From the NCBI GenBank assembly GCA_903828635.1, contig CAIKMY010000438.1, positions 1 through 32,330 of the forward strand: a stretch of DNA of 32,330 nt, given 5' to 3'. The notes below the pieces were generated by a model, which did not search any database, had not been told where the DNA came from, and worked only from the letters and a program-made list of their open reading frames with translations. Shown here in pieces: positions 17,186 to 25,545 of the stretch. Source of the DNA: an uncultured Acidobacteriota bacterium. Lineage in GTDB: Bacteria; Acidobacteriota; Blastocatellia; RBC074. Made by a program: the position numbers and the translations under genes. Each line of letters begins with the position of its first letter. Position 1 is the stretch's first letter.

Positions 17186-18415
17186 TCACTGCCGGGCAGG
17201 CTCGTGAAGCACGCCGCTGGCAAAGAGCCCGTCAAGTTCGGCATCATCGACGTGCAGCAGCTCGCGCAGTGTCTGACGGGTATGCTCACCGGCGAGAGGT
17301 GCCGGCAAGTGTCTGCTGCCGGGTGTCTCTGAGAACTTCACTGGTGATCCGGTGACGAGATAATCACCGGCCAGCGGATGGCTGAGCTGCGGGAAGAGTT
17401 CGCGTGCCGCCGATTGCGGGTCATTGAGCACTTCGGTAAAGCTGCGCACCAGTGAGCAGGGGATGCCCTTTGCCCGCAGCCTGACGATCCACTCGTCGGC
17501 TGTTCGCTGACGAAAGATCTCTTCCAGCAGCCGTTCGAGCCCGTCGCGGTTTGATACCCTCAGCGAATTGGTGGCAAAGTCAGGATGATCCTCCAGGTCA
17601 GGCCGCTCAATCACCTCGCAGAATGCTGCCCAGAGCTTCTCGCTGCCGACGGCAATCGCCAAACTCCGATCACTCCCGGCATAGCAACGGTAGGGAACGA
17701 TCGTCGCAAATGAGGTTCCCATCGGTCGCGGATCGACTCCTGATCCAAGGAAGTAGGACCAGTTGGAGCACATCGCCGAGATCAGCGTGTCAAACATCGA
17801 GACATCGACAAATTGACCAAGCCCTGTCCGCTCGCGATATTGCAGCGCCATCAATATCCCGATAGCCGAGAACATCCCCGCAGTGATGTCCGCCACGGAA
17901 AAACCACTCCGTACCTGCTCTCCTGTCTCGGTCCCCGTAGTGCTGATCAGCCCCGACGATGCCTGCAGGATCAGATCCATTGCTGCCTCGTTTCGCGACG
18001 GGCCGTTCTGTCCGTAGCCCGAGATCGAGCAGTAGATCAATCGCGGATTGACTTCACGCGCTGCCGCATAGCCAAGGCCCAGCCGATCCATTGTTCCTGG
18101 CCGGAAGTTCTCAATCAATACGTCCACTTCTTTGATCAGTTGCAGACAGAGCTTCACTCCCTCCGGCCGCTTGAGGTCGATCGAGATCCCGCGCTTCCCG
18201 CGGTTGAGGCCGAGAAAGAAGGCCGCCTCACCGCCAATGAAGGGAGGCCCCCAGCCTCGCGCCATGTCACCGCCAGCCGTTGACTCCACTTTGTAAACTT
18301 CCGCTCCGTATTCCGCCAGAATCAGCGTACAATACGGACCGGCCAGCGCGTGTGAAAAGTCGAGCACTCGCAGGCCGCCGAGAGCAGTCTGCGTGTCGCC
18401 ACTCTGAGTCTCCAT
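17186..18415 (-). CDS. CaiB/BaiF (family III) CoA-transferase
   Basis: ORF of 409 aa: LGGLRVLDFSHALAGPYCTLILAEYGAEVYKVES, LNRGKRGISIDLKRPEG, DVLIENFRPGTMDRLGLGY, YCSISGYGQNGP. Confidence 0.93.
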   Translation of the reverse strand: METQSGDTQTALGGLRVLDFSHALAGPYCTLILAEYGAEVYKVESTAGGDMARGWGPPFIGGEAAFFLGLNRGKRGISIDLKRPEGVKLCLQLIKEVDVLIENFRPGTMDRLGLGYAAAREVNPRLIYCSISGYGQNGPSRNEAAMDLILQASSGLISTTGTETGEQVRSGFSVADITAGMFSAIGILMALQYRERTGLGQFVDVSMFDTLISAMCSNWSYFLGSGVDPRPMGTSFATIVPYRCYAGSDRSLAIAVGSEKLWAAFCEVIERPDLEDHPDFATNSLRVSNRDGLERLLEEIFRQRTADEWIVRLRAKGIPCSLVRSFTEVLNDPQSAARELFPQLSHPLAGDYLVTGSPVKFSETPGSRHLPAPLAGEHTRQTLRELLHVDDAELDGLFASGVLHEPARQ

Positions 18416-18551
18416 TCTGCGTCACCTGTTCCTTCTCTTCGGTATGTTCTCTGGCAGTCATCCTGCCATTTGTCGTCATTCGAATCTTAACTGAATTGCG
18501 GCCGGTCAGTCGAACTCCCTTTCGGGAGAGCTCCGGCCAGAGGCGAAGAGC

Positions 18552-19772
18552 ATGAGTCATAACCGCGATTTCGATGTCGTTCTCTATGGCGCCAGCGGCT
18601 TTACCGGAAGGCAGACCGCACATTACTTTGCCGGTCAGACCCACCCGGGCCGGTTACGCTGGGCGATCGCCGGTCGCAACCGTGCGAAGCTTGAAGCCGT
18701 CCGTGACTCGCTCGGCCAGCCAATCGAGATCCTCGTTGCCGATAGCGGCGATCAGGCCGCACTCGACACCATCGCCGCCCGCACCCGCGTCCTGCTGACC
18801 ACTGCCGGACCCTATGCCCTTTACGGCTCCGGCATTGTTGATGCCTGCGTCCGCTTCAAAACCCATTACGTTGACATCACCGGAGAGACCACCTGGGTGC
18901 GCCAACTGATCGATCGCCATCATGCGCAGGCTGCCGCCGATGGCACGCGCATCGTTCCATTCTGCGGCTTCGATTCCGTTCCCTCTGACCTCGGAACCTT
19001 TCTCATTGTCCAACACCTTCGCCAGTCGTCGGTCGGCTGCCGTCAGGTCAAGGCCTTCTACCAGATGCGTGGAGGACTCAATGGCGGAACCATGGCCACG
19101 GCTTTCAACCTCTATGAGAGCGGTAATGCCTCCCGTGCCGCTGATCTCTTTCTGCTCACCCCCGGTGCACAGCCGTCGGCCCCCCTGCTCGTGCGCAGCC
19201 GCGATCCCCTCGGCCCCATCTTTGATGAGGATATTCGCAGCTGGACCGCACCCTTTGTGATGGGCCCGATCAATACCCGAGTCGTTCGTCGCAGCGCCGC
19301 GCTCTTCAATCAGTGGCAGGAAGGATACGGCGAGCAGTTCGGCTACCAGGAATATACGAAGATTGGTACCGGTCCCGGTGGCGCGCTCGCCGCCGGGCTG
19401 CTCAGCCTTGGCGGAGCTGCTTTCGGCGCCATTATCGCCACCCCCCTCCGCCGCCTGCTCAAACCACTCGTTCCCCAACCTGGTGAGGGCCCGTCCGAAA
19501 AGACGATGAATGAGGGCTGGTTCAAATGTGAACTGGTTGGCATCGGTGACGATGGCCGCAGAGTCCGCGTCCTTATCCGTGATCAGGGAGATCCCGGCAA
19601 TCGCGCCACTGTCAAATTCCTCTGCGAATCGGCCCTCTGCCTTGCCCTCGAAGAGCAGCACCTCCCCGGTGGCCCCTCACGTGGTGGCATTCTCACCCCG
19701 GCGACCGCCTTCGGTGATATCCTCGCCGATCGACTTCGCCATGCCGGTATGACCATTCGCCTCGATCCATAA
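18552..19772 (+). CDS. saccharopine dehydrogenase-like / trans-acting enoyl reductase family protein
   Basis: ORF of 406 aa: FDVVLYGASGFTGRQTAHYFA, AGRNRAKLEAVRDSLG, THYVDITGETTWVRQLIDRHHAQAAADGTRIVPFCGFDSVPSDLG. Confidence 0.88.
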   Translation: MSHNRDFDVVLYGASGFTGRQTAHYFAGQTHPGRLRWAIAGRNRAKLEAVRDSLGQPIEILVADSGDQAALDTIAARTRVLLTTAGPYALYGSGIVDACVRFKTHYVDITGETTWVRQLIDRHHAQAAADGTRIVPFCGFDSVPSDLGTFLIVQHLRQSSVGCRQVKAFYQMRGGLNGGTMATAFNLYESGNASRAADLFLLTPGAQPSAPLLVRSRDPLGPIFDEDIRSWTAPFVMGPINTRVVRRSAALFNQWQEGYGEQFGYQEYTKIGTGPGGALAAGLLSLGGAAFGAIIATPLRRLLKPLVPQPGEGPSEKTMNEGWFKCELVGIGDDGRRVRVLIRDQGDPGNRATVKFLCESALCLALEEQHLPGGPSRGGILTPATAFGDILADRLRHAGMTIRLDP

Positions 19773-19821
19773 CCAATCTGTCAATCTGTCTCTTATCCAA
19801 CTATGCAAAAGGAGATGCAGC

Positions 19822-20562
19822 TTGCTCAAACGAGGACTTCAACTCTCATTCACCCTGGCATTCGTCCTGACAGCCTTTCTCACCGCCGTCACCCTCGCCA
19901 TTGCTCAGTCACCACAACTGCGCAAGGCCTTCATCGATGGTAACGGCCCCGGCTGGCGCGCCCTTACTGAAGACGACTTCACCGATGTCAATGGCAACCC
20001 CGAAACCTGGGAATGGCAGGGCGGTATTATCAAAACCACCGGCAAACCAATCGGTGTCTATCGCACCAAACAGAAGGTGACCAACTTCGAACTCGTAGTC
20101 GAATGGCGCCACCTTGAATCGGGCGGCAATTCCGGTATCTTCGCCTGGGTGCCCGAAGAGGTGCTTGTCGGCCTCAAGCCCGATACCCTCCCGCGCGGTG
20201 GTATCGAGGTGCAGATGCTTGATCACGGCTATGCCGAACTTCACGAAAAGCGCACCGGCAAGAAGGGCGACTGGTTCACCACCAATGGTGATATCTTCGC
20301 TGTCGGGACCTCGACCATGAACCCCTTCCCGCCACTCTCGCCTAATGGCTCACGCAGCTTCCCGCGCAAGAACCTCAGTCTCGGCGTCGGTCAGTGGAAC
20401 CATTATTACGTCCGCGCCATCAATGGTGAACTCCGCCTCTGGGTCAATGGCGAAGAGGTCTCCGGCGGTCAGAACTGCAACCCGCGCACCGGCTACCTTT
20501 GCCTCGAAGCTGAGGGCGCACCTGTTGAGTTCAGAAACCTCCGCATTCGTGAACTTCCCTGA
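19822..20562 (+). CDS. DUF1080 / 3-keto-disaccharide hydrolase-like secreted protein (TTG start)
   Basis: ORF of 246 aa with signal peptide; FTDVNGNPETWEWQGGIIKTTGKPIGVYRTKQKVTNFELVVEWRHLESGGNSGIFAWVP. TTG at 19822 preceded by AGGAG; the nearby ATG at 19814 is out of frame. Confidence 0.82.
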   Translation: MLKRGLQLSFTLAFVLTAFLTAVTLAIAQSPQLRKAFIDGNGPGWRALTEDDFTDVNGNPETWEWQGGIIKTTGKPIGVYRTKQKVTNFELVVEWRHLESGGNSGIFAWVPEEVLVGLKPDTLPRGGIEVQMLDHGYAELHEKRTGKKGDWFTTNGDIFAVGTSTMNPFPPLSPNGSRSFPRKNLSLGVGQWNHYYVRAINGELRLWVNGEEVSGGQNCNPRTGYLCLEAEGAPVEFRNLRIRELP

Positions 20563-20581
20563 GTTCACCTGCTCTCCACCC

Positions 20582-20609
20582 GGGCACGGGGTACCCACAC
20601 CCCGTGCCC
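20582..20609. repeat. perfect 11-bp stem-loop GGGCACGGGGT-ACCCAC-ACCCCGTGCCC
   Basis: Intergenic inverted repeat downstream of the DUF1080 gene; followed by A-run, not T-run, on the plus strand. Confidence 0.8.
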
Positions 20610-20662
20610 AAAAAATATTCAGCCGGACCGCTCCATTCCTCCCACAAATTTCGCATTCTATG

Positions 20663-20697
20663 GTGACAGCAAATTCAGGTAGTAACTGTCACTGACA
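20663..20697. promoter_or_regulatory. operator-like inverted repeat upstream of BTAD regulator
   Basis: GTGACAG (20663-20669) N16 CTGTCAC (20686-20692), overlapping palindrome TGTCA-C-TGACA (20687-20697). Confidence 0.4.
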
Positions 20698-20770
20698 AGT
20701 CTCACGTGAACGACAGACCGTTGCTCGCTCTCGTAAGGCATTCCTTTCCCCCGTTAAAGAGAGGCCCGCG

Positions 20771-21721
20771 ATGATGAGAGTCAGACTGCTCGGCAAGTGT
20801 CTGCTGGAGGATGAAGCCACCGGCAATGTGGAGTTAACCTGTGCCAAAGCCCGCGAGCTGCTCGGTTACCTCGCCTGCCATCGACAGCGGGTCCTCTCCC
20901 GCGAAATGGTTATTGGTGCTCTCTGGGGAGACCTTCAGGAGGAGCAGGGCAAAAGGGCACTCCGCCAGACCCTCTGGCAACTCCAGGAATCAATCACCCC
21001 ATTTCAGATCAGTGCCAGCCGGCCCTTCATCGAGTCCGTCAATGGCTGGATCAGACTCAATCCTGACTCCGGCATCTGGCTCGATGTTGCCCGCTTCGAG
21101 GACCTCTCGAAGCGCTCCCGCTTCACCCCCGGCCAGTCGATCAATCAACAGCAGGCCGATAACCTCACGGAGGCGGTCGGGATCTACCGCGGCCATCTGC
21201 TTGAGGACTGCTTCAAGGACTGGTGCCTCCGCGAGAGGGATCGACTACGCGATATCTACTACCGCACACTCCTTCAATTGATGGAACACCAGCGCGTCAC
21301 CGGTGACCATCAGGCTGCCCTTGCTACCGCAGAACTCGTTCTGCGTGAAGAGCCGGCTTCAGAAAAGGCTCACTGGACGATAATGTGGCTCCATCTGCAA
21401 ATGGGTGACCGCATCTCTGCCCTCCGCCAGTACCAGCGTTGCCGGGAGGCTCTTCGCCGTGAGCTCGACATCTTACCCTCATCAAAGCTGGTCAATCTTC
21501 GCCACGAGATCCGTAAGTATGTCGGCAGTGAGGCTGACAATGCGGATAAAATCATCGAGTCGGACGCTGCTGATGCCACCATGCTCGATCTCCTCCGGCA
21601 GATGCACCGCGAGATAATCGCCTTGAAGGATGAACTCAAAAGACTCGAATCAAAGATGGAGAGAGATGTTTGCTCTGATCGCCGAAATAAAGATGATGGT
21701 CAGATTCAGAATAGATTCTGA
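20771..21721 (+). CDS. BTAD / SARP-like transcriptional activator (winged helix + TPR-like BTAD, no ATPase)
   Basis: ORF of 316 aa: MRVRLLGKCLLEDEATGNVELTCAKARELLGYLACHRQRVLSREMVIGALWGDLQEEQGKRALRQTLWQLQ, then LRERDRLRDIYYRTLLQLMEHQRVTGDHQAALATAELVLREEPASEKAHWTIMWLHLQMGDRISALRQYQRCREALRRELDILPS. Confidence 0.88.
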   Translation: MMRVRLLGKCLLEDEATGNVELTCAKARELLGYLACHRQRVLSREMVIGALWGDLQEEQGKRALRQTLWQLQESITPFQISASRPFIESVNGWIRLNPDSGIWLDVARFEDLSKRSRFTPGQSINQQQADNLTEAVGIYRGHLLEDCFKDWCLRERDRLRDIYYRTLLQLMEHQRVTGDHQAALATAELVLREEPASEKAHWTIMWLHLQMGDRISALRQYQRCREALRRELDILPSSKLVNLRHEIRKYVGSEADNADKIIESDAADATMLDLLRQMHREIIALKDELKRLESKMERDVCSDRRNKDDGQIQNRF

Positions 21722-22088
21722 TTAGTCGCCAGGATTTTGCAATAAACTGTTTTTGAAGACGCAGGTTAGCTTCCATTACACGGCTTGCTGGTACTGAAGA
21801 ATAGAAAATTCATTACACTGGATGCTGGATGTTGTCTTCTGAGAGGATGATTCCTGGAACGAGTAGGGCGCGCACCTGAAAATCCGGCTCTCCTTCGTAC
21901 AACTACCCATAATCTTCTCCGACAAGAGATAACTCTGAAAAGTGATATAAAAACCAAACGGCTTAAAGCAGGTTGTAATGAAAATTATCCATTAAACATT
22001 CTCAACATCAACCCTCATAGTTCCTGAAGTTATCGTGCATTTGCCCTGAAAACCAATATCATATAGTTGTTGTGTCCGGTATATCCAT

Positions 22089-25000
22089 ATGGAATCCAAA
22101 CCATTAAATAATTGTCCTTCGAAACAAGATGACGGTTGCTCCCTGTCAACTCAGCAAATACTGCGAGAAGAGTACTGCTATATTGATCAAAATACATTAT
22201 GTGCACGAACAGTAAGTACACATCACTGTAATAATGACGATGATTCTGCCAGGCAGTGCTCTCAATGTGAGGGTAGTACTCTTGATAGTCTGGAAACGCT
22301 TTACACCAAAATTCACAAGGATAATAAACGTACGGCACTCTGTATTTCAGGTGGAGGCATTCGAAGTGCCTCATTTGGTCTGGGTGTTTTACAAGGGCTT
22401 GCAAAGCACATAGATATCAAAGATTTTCATTATCTTTCAACCGTCTCCGGTGGTGGATACATTGGAAGCTGGTTGTCAGTCTGGATTCATCGTGTTGGAA
22501 TGGAAAAGGTTCAACAGCAACTTGAAGGTGTTAATACATCTGTTTACTCTTCAAACTCTGAGCAGGATGCAATATCATATCTTCGTCGCTATAGCAGTTA
22601 TCTGAGTCCCAGAACGGGATTGTTTTCCCTTGATATCTGGGCTTTAGCAGGCATATATCTGCGGAATTTACTGCTCAACTGGTTGGTATTACTCCCATTG
22701 GTGCTGGTTTTACTGCAAATTCTCTGGATCTGGGCTTCTTTTTTATATTATGTCAGTTGTTCATCCTCTTCAAATTCAGTATTTAATTATTTGGGCGTAT
22801 CATGCTTTGTAGCATTGGCGGTGATAATGCGATTTACCTCCAGCAGCCTGACAGCAAATTCAGGTCATCCACTGGGTTCAAAGACAGATGAGAATGAAGC
22901 ATATTTGTCAAGATTGACAAGGATAATAAAAGCTCTTTTAGTAAATCAATGTGTTGTGGTTATAAGTTTGTTAGTTCCTTTAGTGATCAGTATATTATGG
23001 TTTCTACAAGAAAAAGATCTTGGCCTGGCTTTTTCTACTGTTAAATATCCAATTGTCATCGTCCTTTTAAGTGCCATCTTTGCAAGAATCGATGTAATTG
23101 TAAAATATCTATTTGATTGGCGTAAAAACAGACATAAAATCAGTGACATTAGTCAGTTACTCTTAAAAACATTGAGAATAGGTTTGGCAATAGGTGCCGC
23201 TGTCAGTTTTGCGTGGTATGCTGTCTGTGTTATGTTTCAACAAGCAGCATATCATCAGCTGAATACAATGCGGATGTTCAATACTCTCAATATGTACAAG
23301 CCATTCGATTCGGGTTATCAATTAAGTGGCGCACTAGTCGCTACAATAGGTCCGGCGATATTTATTCTTATATTTCTACTGGCTTCAACACTATACATAG
23401 GATTGGCAAGTTATGATACAAGCGATGCCGATCGCGAATTAATGGCCAGATTTGGCGGGCTACTTCTTCAGATATCGTCTGTCTGGCTTATTTTGAGCAG
23501 TCTCGTCTATTTTGCGCCGTTGGGTATAATCTGGTTGTGGGAAAATTTCAACTTGTCATTCATCTCATTGTTTGCCGGAACAGCTGTAACTTCTTTGTTG
23601 GGCTGGCACCGGAGCAGTATCAAAGCCGGAGAGTCGCCGCATAGTAATCTGAATGTGATTAGTAAATCTGCATATTTATCAAGATTAGTTCTCAATATTG
23701 GTTCAGTCACTCTTCTATTGTTGATACTTGGCACATTGGCATTATCTCTCACTTATATTAACGACGCTGTTCACAGTATCATAAGCAAATATGCCAACCA
23801 GCAACAATTGCCAATCTTCAACATCTTTAGTTATCGCAATTCTCACGTACTATCAGTATTACTAATTGCCGGCATTTTAGTGCTCTTCAGTTTTATAATC
23901 AGCCAGTTCGTTAATGTTAACAAATACTCGCTTCACGGAGCTTATAGGAATCGACTGATACGAGCTTTTTTAGGAGGAGCGTCAGAGGTAGCCGGAGAAA
24001 GGAGACCTAATAACTTCACTGAAATGGATGATCATGACAATCTTCAAATGCATGAACTGATAAAGCCCGTCTACGAGGATATACGCGACCTTGCAAAGTT
24101 AGTTAATGCACTGAGAGATCATGATGGTCACAGCCTGAACAATCACGCAGACAAAATACACATAATTCGAAGGAAACTGAGTCCCGCCACTCGACGATTG
24201 ATTGAAGAATACAAGACCGAGACTGCCGATCAACCTTACGAACTGAAAACAAAATTGATTGCAGATTTTAACCGGATATTGCATGGTGAGCCACTAAATC
24301 TGTATCAACCTTTTACAAATGATGCTGACGAGAATTTAAAAAAGCTTGTTGACAGTCAACCTGTGTTCAAACACTTTAATTTTAAATATAAAATAGTACA
24401 AAAGCTGACAGCAAGAAAAGTATATGTTGATAGCATTGATATCAACAGGCTTATCATCAACTCGTTATTTGGCAACGAAATATTCAAGCTGACTGATAAT
24501 TCTAATAACAAAGCACCTTTTCATATTATCAATATGGCGTTGAATTTGGTTAGGGTCGATAATCTTGCCTGGCGTGATCGAAAAGCCCAGTCATTTACGG
24601 CTTCTCCGTTACATGTAGGTAGTTGGCAGAAGCTTGGGTACAGAAAATCGAGGCAATATGGAATTAACCCTCCTCAGAATCGAGCCATTACTATTGGAAC
24701 GAGCATGGCAATATCAGGAGCCGTGGCCAGCCCCAATATGGGTTATCATTCCTCACCCTTTTTAACATCATTGATGACATTGTTGAATATCAGACTGGGC
24801 TGGTGGAGTGGCAATCCCGGGGAAGCTGGTAATGATACATTTATGAGATCCTGTCCGAGGTATGCGCCCCAGCCATTGATAGCTGAATTTCTGGGTCTCA
24901 GTAACAATAGAAGTAGTTACATCTATCTGACTGACGGTGGACATTTTGAGAATCTTGGTCTGTATGAAATGGTACTTCGTCGATGCAAATATATAGTAGT

Positions 25001-25529
25001 AGTAGATAGTAGTCAGGATGAAAAGTTCGATTTTGATAGTCTGGGAAATGCTGTGAATAAAATACGTATCGACATGGGCATACCAATTGTTTTTGATGCA
25101 GTTCCCATCACCAGGCGCAAGAAAGTACTGACTCGACAAGACACCAATCAACTTAAGGCTAATCAACAATATTGTGCGGTTGCAACTATAAAATATTCTG
25201 TTGTTGATAAGTGTGAGGGGTTGAATGATTCGCAAATTGATGGAAAATTGATCTATATCAAGCCATCAGTGTACGGCAATGAGCCTTTGGATGTATATAA
25301 GTATGCATTGGCAAATCCGACTTTCCCTCACGAATCAACTGCAGATCAGGTATATAGTGAGAATCAATTTGAAAGCTATCGCGAGCTGGGTGCCTATGCT
25401 GTGAATCAGATTCTAGGTGGTATCTCTGGTAATAAAATATCAATAAAACAGTTATGGGACTATGCATGTCTTCATACTGGAGCACTATCTGATACTCCAG
25501 TTGATAATAATCCCTCAGGGAGCGACTGA
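22089..25529 (+). CDS. large patatin-like phospholipase with multi-TM insertion
   Basis: ORF of 1146 aa: oxyanion motif ALCISGGGIRSASFGLGVLQGL, nucleophile region YLSTVSGGGYIGSWL (about residue 120), a run of hydrophobic TM-like segments, late YIYLTDGGHFENLGLYEMV (catalytic DGG-type Asp, about residue 950). Strikingly AT-rich. Confidence 0.88.
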   Translation: MESKPLNNCPSKQDDGCSLSTQQILREEYCYIDQNTLCARTVSTHHCNNDDDSARQCSQCEGSTLDSLETLYTKIHKDNKRTALCISGGGIRSASFGLGVLQGLAKHIDIKDFHYLSTVSGGGYIGSWLSVWIHRVGMEKVQQQLEGVNTSVYSSNSEQDAISYLRRYSSYLSPRTGLFSLDIWALAGIYLRNLLLNWLVLLPLVLVLLQILWIWASFLYYVSCSSSSNSVFNYLGVSCFVALAVIMRFTSSSLTANSGHPLGSKTDENEAYLSRLTRIIKALLVNQCVVVISLLVPLVISILWFLQEKDLGLAFSTVKYPIVIVLLSAIFARIDVIVKYLFDWRKNRHKISDISQLLLKTLRIGLAIGAAVSFAWYAVCVMFQQAAYHQLNTMRMFNTLNMYKPFDSGYQLSGALVATIGPAIFILIFLLASTLYIGLASYDTSDADRELMARFGGLLLQISSVWLILSSLVYFAPLGIIWLWENFNLSFISLFAGTAVTSLLGWHRSSIKAGESPHSNLNVISKSAYLSRLVLNIGSVTLLLLILGTLALSLTYINDAVHSIISKYANQQQLPIFNIFSYRNSHVLSVLLIAGILVLFSFIISQFVNVNKYSLHGAYRNRLIRAFLGGASEVAGERRPNNFTEMDDHDNLQMHELIKPVYEDIRDLAKLVNALRDHDGHSLNNHADKIHIIRRKLSPATRRLIEEYKTETADQPYELKTKLIADFNRILHGEPLNLYQPFTNDADENLKKLVDSQPVFKHFNFKYKIVQKLTARKVYVDSIDINRLIINSLFGNEIFKLTDNSNNKAPFHIINMALNLVRVDNLAWRDRKAQSFTASPLHVGSWQKLGYRKSRQYGINPPQNRAITIGTSMAISGAVASPNMGYHSSPFLTSLMTLLNIRLGWWSGNPGEAGNDTFMRSCPRYAPQPLIAEFLGLSNNRSSYIYLTDGGHFENLGLYEMVLRRCKYIVVVDSSQDEKFDFDSLGNAVNKIRIDMGIPIVFDAVPITRRKKVLTRQDTNQLKANQQYCAVATIKYSVVDKCEGLNDSQIDGKLIYIKPSVYGNEPLDVYKYALANPTFPHESTADQVYSENQFESYRELGAYAVNQILGGISGNKISIKQLWDYACLHTGALSDTPVDNNPSGSD

Positions 25530-25545
25530 CATTCCCCCACGCCAT

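Noticed and set aside
17074-17355. 93-aa plus-strand ORF starting inside cassette D
   Set aside because: Frame not shared with cassettes A or C and it runs through the terminator and antisense to the CoA-transferase; the cassettes look noncoding.
18654-19661. 335-aa minus-strand ORF
   Set aside because: Antisense of the trans-enoyl-reductase-like gene, which has a convincing sense translation.
20664-22865. 17-bp exact direct repeat TGACAGCAAATTCAGGT at 20664-20680 and 22849-22865
   Set aside because: Could suggest attachment sites, but one copy is inside the patatin coding region and there is no integrase; one such match by chance in 32 kb of biased sequence is not very unlikely.
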